Below the pieces are notes generated by a model. It worked only from the letters and a program-made list of their open reading frames with translations, made no database searches and had not been told where the DNA came from. Of a stretch of DNA of 64,000 nt, positions 33,955 through 44,194 are shown piece by piece. How positions within the stretch are numbered: position 1 is the first letter of the stretch; the number at the start of each line of letters is the position of its first letter. This DNA comes from Capsicum annuum (taxonomy: Eukaryota; Streptophyta; Magnoliopsida; Solanales; Solanaceae), in NCBI RefSeq assembly GCF_002878395.1, contig NC_061122.1, forward strand, positions 74,247,458 through 74,311,457. Reading direction: 5' to 3'. The translations under genes and the position numbers were made by a program.

Positions 33955-34990
33955 GTTTCCAAGGTGAAAGAAAAACAAGATAGAGACCCTAGACTTTTCA
34001 AGTTAAAAGAGTCAGTCAAGGATCAGAAAGTAGAAATTTTCTCCCAAGGGGGAGATAGCGTATTGCGTTGTCAGGATTGTCTGTGTATTCCAGGTATAGA
34101 CGACTTAAGGCAGCGAATTCTTGTAGAGAGTTGGTCAGATTGCACAGAGTTCCATTATCTATTATCTTAGATAGAGGTACCCAGTTCACCTCTCATTTTA
34201 GGAAAGCATTCCAAAAGGGTCTTGGTACCTAAGTTCATCCCAGTACAGCCTTTCATCCTCAGATAGATGGTTAAGAAGAATGGACAATTCATACTTTAGA
34301 AGATATGCTAAGGGCATGTGCAATCTATTTCAAGGGTAGTTGGGATGACCACTTGCCTTTGATTGAGTTTGCATACAACAACAGCTATCAGTCCAGTATT
34401 CAAAAGGCTCTATTCGAAGCTCTCTATGGTAGGAGATGTATATCTCCTATTGGTTGGTTCAAAGTTAGTGAGGCCTTAGTCATAGGTCTTGACTTAGTAT
34501 TTGATGCCTTAGAGAAAGTCCAGTTTATCAGAGAAAGACTTCGGGCAGCTCCAGGCCGACAGAAGTCTTATGTAGACGTGCGCAGAAAGGATCTCAGTTT
34601 GAGATTAATGAATATGTCTATCTAAAGATATATCATATCAAGGGAGTGAAGATATTCGGTAAGAAGTAAAAGCTCAATCCCCAATATCTCGGTCCCTAAA
34701 AAATTCTTAGTCGCTTCAACAAGGTATCTTATGAGCTCGAATTGCCTTCAGATCTAGCCTCAGTTCATCCAGCCTTCCATTTCTCTTTGCTCAAGAAGTG
34801 CATAGGTGACGCAGCAGTTGTAGTCCCTATTCAGAGCATAGATGTTAAGAACAACCTCTCTTATGAAGAGATTCTTGTCAAAATTCTTAACTATCAGACT
34901 CGTAGGCTGAGGAACAAAAAAATCCCTCTAGTCAAAGTTCTTTGGAGAAATCAGTCTGTTGAGGGAGCTACTTAGGAAGCAGAAGAAAAC
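33955..34990 (+). pseudogene. Element 2 integrase with core deletion
   Basis: Starts with the zinc-domain lead-in (33964-34115: GDSVLRCQDCLCIPGIDDLRQRI). At about 34118 it jumps to sequence that in element 1 lies about 365 bp further on, so most of the zinc finger and the first catalytic Asp region are deleted. The rest includes a degraded FTSHF strand, HPQ.DG, MLRACAIYFKGSWDDHLPL and IEFAYNNSYQSSIQ (34305-34400), then ALYGRRCISPIGW. The C-terminal domain (34742-34975) runs from HPAFHFSLLKKCIGD to VLWRNQSVEGAT. Cannot integrate DNA. Confidence 0.87.
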
Positions 34991-36968
34991 ATCAAATTAG
35001 AGTTTTCTCTCAAAGATAATCCACAAGAATAAGATCCAAACCCTTATTCAAGAAACTAAGAGATTCCAAATTCTTCAAGTCCAAGAACTTCAAGGAACTC
35101 ACAACCCAGGTATGACATGTATTGATTCATTGGTCCCTGTCACCCGTGAAGTACAAGAATCTATTTTCAAAATTCAATATTTGTGTATTTATGAATGTTC
35201 ATGATTTAAATTAAATTGAAATTCATGTTCATGATGTTGTGGGGTTTAGATTCATATTTGATATTACATATTCCAATGATTGACCCTAGGATGTGGTGAT
35301 TTGCATAATAATCATGATAAACCCTTAAATTTACACGTTGATTAATTTGTCCATGATTATTAGATGTGTTGATGATTATATAACCAAAGCATGCTCCACA
35401 TGTGTTCGATTAAAGGCCTATGTGAAGGAAAAGTTCCATACTAGTATGATAATATGAAATCCCTATTTATGTATAAGTTTATGCATGTCCAGTGTTTGAT
35501 GAAATATCTTAGTCAATAAGTTATGAAAATATGTGTTGCCATTGTGGTGCTTTAGAACTTGTACTTCAGGAAATCTCTAACTTATTATATTATGGATTAT
35601 TGATGTTGGTCATGTATTTAAGAAAGTCATGCTTTGTCAGTCTCTTTCATCGTATCTTGGGGGTATTTATACCCAAAAATTTAGCTGTGTGCCTAGAACT
35701 AGTGTCATGTTTTCAAGATACTCTCAGTCAAGCCATGATCCATAGAATTCAGTCAGTCTCATGGCTTAGCAAAACTCAGTAATCTCAATAGTATTCCATC
35801 AGTCAACAAAACTCAGTTAACTCAGTCCAGTCAGTTGAGTTAATCATGTTCAGTGTCTATTCAGATGGGAATAGAAATTAGCGTCGAGCGAACACCAGGA
35901 TGGGAACCCACCTATTATATGAGGGTGTGATTCTTAGAAGCAATCCTTGCATTCCAGAACTACGTAGCCAGTGTAGGTTGAGACATCATAGCCTGTTATA
36001 TAAAGGTAGATAAGGTGGCTTAACTTGTTATATGAGGGTTCCCACTATTCTCACTAGAGTTACCTATTATATGATGGTTACTCACAGATTATCCTTACCA
36101 GTGGCGCCATATTGATACCCTTCCAATTGGGGTTACAGATTGGACCCCAACTCAACTATATTGCATTATTTGGGACATGCCGGTTAGATAACTGCTTCCG
36201 ACAGTTTTAGCTAAAGAATTCAAGACTATCAGATACAGTCAACTTAGAACATAACGGAACTCTGCTAGTTCCATTAGAAATTAGACTGTCAGATACATTC
36301 ACTCAGTATTAGTTATTTTAGTCATACAGTTATTAGTATCTCATCTTATCTATACTCAGGCTCAGTAATCATGTTATCACGAACTTAGTTATAGTTATTA
36401 TGTATTAATGTATGTATTCTCACCTTCATGTTATTTAGTCAGTTAGTATAGTTAATGCATATGAACCCTTTGAATTTAGCCTACCTCACATCTATACTAG
36501 TACATTCAAATGCACTAACATATTTGCGCTACGATGTTTTATACCATAGGCTGAGAAGCATGAGCTCTAAAGAATCAGTAACATTCCAGTCTCAATAGTC
36601 AGAGTTAGCAGTGAGTCCTTATCCTTCGAGGACAAGACCATTCCTTTATTATCTTATTAATTAATTTATTTTAGTAGTTGGAGTTAGTTAGGGACATGTC
36701 CCATCAACTCCTTATTCAGACAGTTTAGAGACTTTCAAACTAGCATGTTCAGACAGTTAGTTTAGTTGTTTTGGTATTGATATACCATATCTTCAGATTT
36801 TATATTTTATCATATATTTGAACCTTATGGCCTTTCAGCCTTTATTTCCATCTTTATACAGTAAATTATGTAGTGTACAGGTACAGATATCAGTCATGGG
36901 TTAGCTTGTGGTCCTTTGGGGTCATGAGCACCGTGTAGCATTCCGGGTGCCAGATTCAGGGCTTTACA
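34985..36968 (+). repeat. Element 2 3' LTR (5'-truncated)
   Basis: At about 34985 pol sequence passes directly into the LTR leader region, so the polypurine tract and the first part of the LTR are deleted. A donor-like site CAG|GTATGA lies at 35107-35115. A CAGT-rich stretch spans 35740-36370. It ends gctttaca at 36968, matching the 5' LTR's ggtgttaca end. The frame at 35531-35782 is not a gene. It supplies the LTR middle that is missing from the 5' copy. Confidence 0.82.
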
Positions 36969-36973
36969 ACATG

Positions 36974-37845
36974 TGAAATTAAAATTTATAGCATGAGGAA
37001 TTTAAAATCTTGCATGGAATCACACATGATCTGAATTGAATTAAAAACCACCATGAAAACATGAAATTCAATCTTTCTTGAACATACAAGATACCATAAT
37101 AATGGGACAATTCATTCTTTAATTAAAAGAAAAGGGTTTTTGGGCTCCATGGGTGAAAGAAGACCCATGGATGAACTCCCACATACCTTAAAACATTAAT
37201 CTTGAATGAGAAACATAATCTTGAAGAATTTTTGAATTAGGAAACTTGAGTTCTTTCAAAAAGGATTGATAAAGTTCTTGGTGTTCTTGAGGAGGCTAGG
37301 GTTTTTCTTTGAGAGAAAAGATAAATAATTGAGTGTATATTGCTTTTTGGGGCAGAAATTAACTGTTATGGGTGGATTTGGGTGAGGGGAAGTGAACAAA
37401 GTTCCCTTATACCCTTTATAAACTGAATTAGCATGTGAAAAAGTTCCGTAATGCGTTGTCCGACACGTCGGCTTACTGCCTAACACAGAAAATGCCATAA
37501 CTTTTTGCCTGGCTATCAAATTTTGGTGAAATTGGTATCGTTGGAAAGATAATTCAATTATATATAATTTGGTGGGTCTTGAAGTTTAAAATTCTACATA
37601 TATAAAAAGTTATACATGTTTAAAGCAGACCTTTGTAGAATCAAATACCAAACTTTGGATGAATCAAAGGCTCTAAGCTCAACTTTGTTCTAAGCGATTC
37701 TTATGAACATTTTTCAACTCAAAAGCAAATAAAACATGAGTATAAAGAGCATGAAACTCATATATTCATGAGAATTATTTATATTATATCTTATACGCTT
37801 AGGAATGACGGTTCATAGACTAGCCCAAAAATGCGGGGTATTACA
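36974..37845 (-). repeat. LTR-D, minus strand, start segment
   Basis: On the minus strand the LTR begins at 37845 with TGTAATACCCCGC and reads leftwards to element 2, then continues at 29324. Its leader has CTAGCCTCC and an AAG|GTATGTGG donor (donor GT at 37186-37185, minus). A perfect 9-bp inverted repeat lies at 37146-37171. The open frame 37256-37519 is LTR sequence. On the right, LTR-D abuts LTR-X (37846), which it may have interrupted. Confidence 0.8.
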
Positions 37846-39972
37846 AAGGGATAGAGTGAAAGAGAAGTTAGGAAAGACACACCATCGTAACTCTTCATAC
37901 ATTATCAACACATTATATTAATAGGTACGTGAATAGGTGTATTAATATGGTACGAACACCCAGTACTTTATTGGGCTTAACATAATCATTAGCATTTTCA
38001 AATACAACCCATAGTTATAACTTCTAGAGCCCCTCTTTATTAGCATGATTCACAATATTAGAACTCAAGAGGATTCTTAGATCAAACATTAGTTTAGTAA
38101 CTAGTCTTGAACATAAAATGGGTAAAAACATAATCCAAGGCTCACCTAGTAATTTAGTCAATGATTTAAGTGATAGCATAGTCATGGGTTCCATCTATAT
38201 GACATTTCATTTCTATCCAAGCATTACCAACAATTTAGAAACCAATCATGCACATCACTACCAATACCAACATGATGAATAAACCATTTACCGAGGTTAG
38301 CCAATATATAACCAAAGTCATATTCTACATGTTTAACAAGTCTCTAAGTCATTAATAAAACTACATAGTCCAAACTTAAGGTGGGTCAAGTTCCGCTCCT
38401 AATATCCCAAATTATCTCTTCAAGTCTAACTTCTACCCTGGGCTAGACTAAGTCATCTAAATCATGTCTGACATTTTTATCAATCCACACTACTTATAAG
38501 GTACAATGCTTCCTCAAGTATTACTTTTAATTCATCCAAAGAATTTAAGGCTAATGTCACAACTATGCATATCTAAGGTCAACTTACTCTTAATATGAGT
38601 AAACAAGGTCACTCCCGTCTAATTAGAACAGCTCAATAATTCTCATGACATTTATGAGATAACAAGTCCAACTAACAAAGGTTCTAGACTAGAAGTCAAG
38701 TATAAGACTTTATGAGTTCAATAACCTAAGTGGTTCAACTAATCCCAATCATTACCATTTACTATTAAACACCTAAAACCAACCCAATATTATCAAGATA
38801 TAAAAGTCATACTTTAATAAATTTCAATCTAATAAGAGCTAATCCTAACTACCTTGAACCCAAATATAGCTCACGAACCAATACCCTTTTCCTTCCCTTA
38901 AAGCTTTCTCAAGGAGCCAAGGTATCAAAAATACAATCTATGCATTAATACGAGAATATCAAGACCCATATTTCACCATTAGGATTTGGATCCAAAACAA
39001 TACCAAAAACTCCCAAGTGGGTACCACATACAAAAAATGAGTTTTCTAGATCAACACATTTTTCAAATACCATTAGGGAGTTATATCCCTCAAGAAATTA
39101 GTGTAAATCAAGTGTATTTGGGATAAAATCGATCCCTCAATCCATTTGGATTTTTGGATAAATTAATCAAGAATTCAATACTAAAATGAATGATTCATAC
39201 CATTGATTCATTGTTAATCACGAATATGCAAGTTATTCAAGCTCCCAATCAACACACAAGACTTAATTTATGGACTACACTCTCTATTAGGGTTTAAAGG
39301 ACTCAAAGCAATTGCAAAATGGTCTATTCTCAACAAAAATGGTATTTAAATACCCCTTTTGAGGTCCTCGGTACATGCAATTGAAAGCACGTAGGCCACA
39401 ATTTGGGCATTGCAATTTTGATACACTCTCCACGAATGTGGTACCCTCTGCTACACTGGATGATAGTTGAAGGTTAGAATATTTTCCAAGTTTTGGCCTA
39501 TGTCTCAAGATACATTCAAAGTTCAATGTGAGCAACTAAAATATGCAAATACACTGATTTTGACATTTTGGATGCTTTGGTAAAGTCAAATTTTCTATCT
39601 GAGGTTGTTTTGGCCCATATGTGGGCTCCACACTTAAATTTCCAATTTATTAATATTTTGATCAATTGGTCAAAATGAGTTCGGGTGTAGTGGGACCCCA
39701 GCCAAATATCTACCCAACCTAAAATTGATATTCCAAAGTTTATGGCATTGTTAGAATTCATATATTATATCATTTTACTGAGTTTTTTATTTGGTGTCTA
39801 TTTGGAACCAACAAAGACTTCTAAATGGGGAAATGGTTCTAAAAACCAAATGAATTACTTGATAACCAAACTATCAACTCTAGAAAGTCATAAATGGCTT
39901 GGAACAGCTATGGAAAAGCTCTAACTATGAAAGTAAGTTAAATCATGGGAAATAACCTGAATGGTCATTACA
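37846..39972 (-). repeat. LTR-X, minus strand, 3'-truncated copy
   Basis: On the minus strand it begins TGTAATGACCATTCAGGTTATT at the right end (39972), like the plus-strand copies at 42012 and 49187. The tail (GGGTCGTGACA in other copies) is missing at 37846, where LTR-D starts. Inside are the related words gaaccaacaaagacttc and tcaactctagaaagtcat, also present at 13780-13870. Frames at 39287-39535, 39516-39761 and 39742-39924 are within the LTR and not gene-like. Confidence 0.72.
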
Positions 39973-40651
39973 TCTTCTGATAAAGTGTTGAGTTGAATTA
40001 TTTTATGAGGTGGGTTTTAATTGACTTTAATTGAGTGCTATTTTTTTAAAGTTGCTTCATTTATTTATTTGGCTGGGTTGGTTAAAGTAGAAATCTGGTA
40101 GAAAGGTTGATTTGAATGCATAATTGCTAAGATGTCGTGATTTGCTCCTTGTTTTCAAATTGTTAGTTAAGTGTTCACTTCAATTAAGTTTATTTGTTTA
40201 ATAAAGATACTACCATGTACTTTTCTTTTTGTACATTGCGGATCATATTCTAGTGGCTTCAATAAGACTTCATTTGTAGATCGTAGTGCGGCTTAAAATC
40301 CAAGCGTGAGAAATCATCTTTCGAGCATCCATAAATCTATCCTATTTTGATCATGTCCACTATTTCAGGCAAATGTAATGTTAGTTTTATCTTTAGTTTT
40401 CTAGTTTATAACCATAGATTGTTTAGTTATGTGTTTTGGCATGATGACACTTAATTTTAAGGGACGTATTAGAATTTATGGTATGTTTCCTCATTTTATT
40501 AAATTGTTAGACATATGATTCTATTAATTGGAAATTGGTTTATGCTCTAATCATGGCTGACTAAGTAATTGGCAATAGTAGTTTAGGTTAAATGGTTCTC
40601 TTAGCAGCGATTTAGTGTGGGTACGACTCATGATGGGTTTGGATCATGACA
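39973..40651 (+). repeat. LTR-W 3' part, 5' LTR of element W
   Basis: Plus-strand LTR tail ending ggtttggatcatgaca at 40651, followed by a PBS. No TG start is visible; it abuts the minus-strand LTR-X at 39972 and is probably truncated or interrupted there. The end sequence differs from LTR-X and LTR-C, so I treat W as a separate family. Confidence 0.65.
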
Positions 40652-40655
40652 AAGT

Positions 40656-40667
40656 TGTTATCAGAGT
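40656..40667 (+). other. Element W primer binding site (tRNA-Met type)
   Basis: TGTTATCAGAGT, two mismatches to the complement of initiator tRNA-Met, a few bases after the LTR end. Leader sequence follows up to gag. Confidence 0.75.
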
Positions 40668-40865
40668 CCTAGGTTTGTCGATCTCATCATACTAGAATGA
40701 GTCTAGTATAGTTTCATAGTAAAATATAAAGACGTTTGGAATTTTCTTTAAGAGGCTATAAGAGTTTGGGAAAACTTTACTTTCTTGCTTCTTTCGTGCT
40801 ATGAACTAATTCCAATTTGTATCTGGTGATCCAAATTAGCAATTGAACTCTTTATTTTATTTTAC

Positions 40866-42011
40866 TATAGATAGTGAGTAGAAGAGAAAATGAAGCTAGA
40901 TTAGAGGTTCCCATACTAGCTGCTCCAATGGCTAATCTTGTACTTAAGGGCCGAGGATACTACAAAAGTAGAGGAAGAGAAGAGATAAAGCAAAAATTAC
41001 CTGGGGTCAAGCTCAGGCTTTGGTTAATCTAGCTAAGCAGAGATCTGATCACCTCACCAACTTGAGGATCATCATGATGAGGTAATGAATGGGAAGATTC
41101 AAAAATAGGAGTATGTCTCACTAGTTTAAGGAGGTGAAGTCCTTCTACAAGTGTCTTCAGAGCAAATTCAACAAGTCCTTGTTTTTATATATGGGTTAGA
41201 TGGTTTTAGCGCAATGTCTGTAGGCCATGCTCACTAGCATACAGAGGTGCAATGTGCTGCCATAGTATCACATACGATAGATGACCTTTTAGGACAAAAT
41301 TATTTCCTTGTTCCGTATTGGGTCCTATTATTTGTTAGTATAAGCATGAATTATTGTGTAAGTTATTAAAAATGAAACCCTTTTCTTTTTTTGGTTTAGA
41401 TATAGAGGATCACTTTGAATTTATTATGGACCATCATGATATGTTTCATAAGATAGGTATTGTGGAATAATATGGAGTAGAGTTTGAGACCTTCCAACAA
41501 CAAAGATATGTTAAGTTCTAGTGGAGGGCATATGTGGAGTGTTGATCATCATCATTGCCTTTATGACTTGGACTCAATTCCATACTTTGTTTTTTGAGAA
41601 GTATGTGCCTTGAATCTTGCCCGACAAGAAGAAAAATGAATTTCTCTAACTTAAGCAGGGCAATATGACTATTGCAGCATATGAGGCTAACTTCCATGCC
41701 TTGTACAAAATTTTCACCCAATTTCTTGATATTGAGAAAGAGCATATTCACCTCTTTGAGAAGTGTTTCAATGCTAATTTGCAGGTCTTAGTAGTAAAAA
41801 TGATTTCCTTAAGTAAGAAAGTAATGAGGTAGTGGAGATGATAAAGAAAGTAGAGGGATTTGGATAGGATGGGTATGCAAAATGTGGAAAGAAGGCTCCT
41901 AACAAGGACAACTATAGTGGATCCTACTTTAGAGGCTACAGTTCTTAGGTCAGTCTTTATAGGGGGTTATAAAGGGATGACTCAGTAGGCTTTAGGTGTA
42001 GGTAGCCAAAA
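40866..42011 (+). pseudogene. Element W gag, first copy
   Basis: After an acceptor-like ttttattttactatag (ending about 40870), a degraded Gag frame starts and is interrupted repeatedly. The capsid core is clear at 41400-41800: HHDMFHKIGIVE, GVEFETFQQQ, RAYVEC, SSSLPL, FFEKYVP, QGNMTIAAYEANFHALY and LFEKCFNANLQVL. A basic tail with tyrosine/serine repeats lies at 41870-41990. Gag is cut at 42011 by LTR-X. Stops and frame changes are many. From 40921 on this is the first copy of the 7.1-kb duplicated unit; the second is at 48064. Confidence 0.82.
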
Positions 42012-42094
42012 TTTAATGACCCTTCAAGTCATTTCCACAATTTGTGTGCATTTCTGGCATTTTAATCCTCCCCAAAAAGCTTATAGGTTATTCA
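42012..42094 (+). repeat. LTR-X 5' fragment, first duplicate
   Basis: Begins tttaatgaccc (TG decayed to TT) right after gag and continues through aatttgtgtgcatttctggc until the insertion point of element C at ttattca. It matches 49187-49270 nearly base for base in length (83 versus 84 bp). Confidence 0.8.
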
Positions 42095-44178
42095 AATACA
42101 TCCCAAATTTTTGGACTAGAATTTAAATCCTTCATTCATATGTGTATATACCCGAACCTAATGATTTCTATCTGAATATGAGTGGGATGATTAGTTATCT
42201 AGTGTGGGAACATCTTTGGATATTGATTAAAGTCACAAAAATCTCCTAACTCATGGTTGAGTTGAGGACTTTCAAACCTATTGAGTTTTAGAATACTATT
42301 TTACTTTGGTTACAACTATTAATCCAAAAATTATTTGAGTTGTGTGGCCTACTTAATATTAAATTAAATCCCTTCTAGTCATATTTCTAATGCCAATGAC
42401 CGTTTGTCAGCCTGAGTTCAGAGTCAAAAGTTAAAGGCATTTTGGAGATGCACTATCCAAGATACACGACGGGCAATACAAGGCAATATTAGTGCATTGC
42501 TATGAGATTTTTGCCACAAAACTCCATTCTTTCATTGACGGAAGCTTGTTTTAAAAATCTACTATGGTTATTTTGGTCTTTTTATGTCCTATAACCCATC
42601 CAATCTCTATATTACTTATTTCTAAGCATTAAAACTTCTGTATTCTCTTAAAAGGGTCTTTCATCATTACAAGCTAAGGTTGAAAGGTAGTGAGGTTAGG
42701 GTTCAAGCTTGAGGCTTAGTTTCTTGCTATTTTCAAAGGGTTTATCTTTAATTAAGGCATGTATCTCTTTCTAAAATCATTTTTATATAAAGTAAGTATT
42801 TAATTGTTATCCAAGTGGTTTTAATTGTTGGAATTCAAATATCGATTGTGGATTTTGGAATTGTTATCATATGAATTGGTTATTTATGATTTAACTTGTT
42901 TTTGGAAATGGTTCCCCCCAATTTATGGGTAATGGAAAAGGAGGTGGTGGTATTCTCACACTTTTAAGGATTTTGTTATGAAATTGATAATAACCTCAAC
43001 CCACTTGCATAATTTATTTTTGAAATATGGATAATCACATGGTTTTGCTTACTCCTCTAATCTATTACATTGAACTAATGGCTAAATAGATAAATATGGT
43101 TTTTGAAAGGCCTTGATGGCCATGGTTTTGTTTTAAAATAGGACTTAGGGGTCATGACATTCCCTTGGGTTGATGGATAATTAGAATGTCATAATTATAT
43201 AAGCATGCAAGTGTAATTGGTATGATGATACCAATGGTACATGCCTTGATGGATGATTCCTTGGGTTAAGGGATGGTTTATGTGTAAATATTTTAAATTA
43301 GGCTAAAAGGGGGTTGTATAGCTCACCGTAAAGGTAGAGGTCCCGAGGGGACCAATACTGGAAACCATATTTGATGGAGTGTTGGTTTTGATGATTATGT
43401 GCATATTTTAGACTTTATCTATATATACACATGTATCCTAGAATGGAGTGGTGCCGGGGCATTCCCTTGCCTTCTTTAGATATCTTTAGTTTTTGTGTCT
43501 AACATGCACTGGGGCCTTTTTGGTAGGGGAGCCAGACTGATATAGTTCGTGGGTGTTTTTAGTATGCTTTTAGATCACAATCTAGGATAATGGTTACAAA
43601 TCATATGCTTAAACCTTTTCCCCTATATCGGTATCTAATTTTTATAAATATAAATGTGTGCCTGTGGTTTGACTGATTTTAGATATTACATTATTTTATC
43701 ACTTCCTTGGGTTACATGTTAGCACTCACCTTTCTAACTGCCTAGGAAGCTATACTATTTTATAATGTAGGTTCTGAAGACACCTCTTTTACCTCTATGT
43801 AGTGTTAGATGGATTATCACATCTATTGAGTTGCTTTGAAATGGTAAGCTTTCATTCTCTAAAGGACCCGCCATTTTATAATTTATCTTTCTTCATGTTT
43901 TTGACTATCTCTTTGGATTTATTTTTAGCTATAAATGGTGGCATGTCCCGACTTAGGTTGATATTCAATTATTAGTGGATTTTGTAGACAAGTATGGGTG
44001 GTTAATTATTGTTGATCATTAGAAACTTTATCCTGGCTTGTCTATCTTCCATATTATTATTAGTTTCTTTCGCTATTTATCCTTTTTGTGTTTGCATGGC
44101 TAGGCAAAGGGGGTGGTCTCCGATCCTCGATGGGCTTAAGATACTTATTACAATCAAGCCCTATTTCAGGTTGTGACT
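42095..44178 (+). repeat. LTR-C, 5' LTR of element C
   Basis: The start has decayed (aatacatccc where the solo copy has tgtaacacctc), and the end reads ggttgtgact for ggtcgtgaca. Landmarks shared with the solo copy at 49271: 'ggactagaatttaaatcc', the leader 'ggttcaagcttg.ggctt', a GC-type donor-like AAG|GCATGTAT (about 42755), 'gtcccgaggggacc' (43340) and the TATA-rich stretch at 43420. Confidence 0.82.
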
Positions 44179-44182
44179 TGCT

Positions 44183-44194
44183 TTGTATCAGACC
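44183..44194 (+). other. Element C primer binding site, decayed
   Basis: TTGTATCAGACC, two mismatches to the complement of initiator tRNA-Met, five bases after the 5' LTR end. Its presence shows that this LTR-C belonged to a full element and was not a solo LTR. Confidence 0.7.

Larger units (their letters stand above)
29325..36968 (+). mobile_element. Element 2: gypsy retrotransposon related to element 1
   Basis: 5' LTR 29325-30595, PBS 30600, gag, protease, RT, RNase H, integrase and a partial 3' LTR to 36968. The flanking 5-mers acata (29320-29324) and acatg (36969-36973) match at four of five positions, giving a likely target duplication inside minus-strand LTR-D. Coding parts closely follow element 1, but the LTR starts differ (tgtaatactcg versus tgtaagaccc), so these are sister subfamilies. 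Both LTRs carry large but different deletions. Not autonomous. Confidence 0.88.

Noticed and set aside
43440..43560. Possible host gene fragment (G-rich, balanced composition)
   Set aside because: The same block recurs in LTR-C at about 50660-50780 and, inverted, at about 380-420, so it is LTR sequence.
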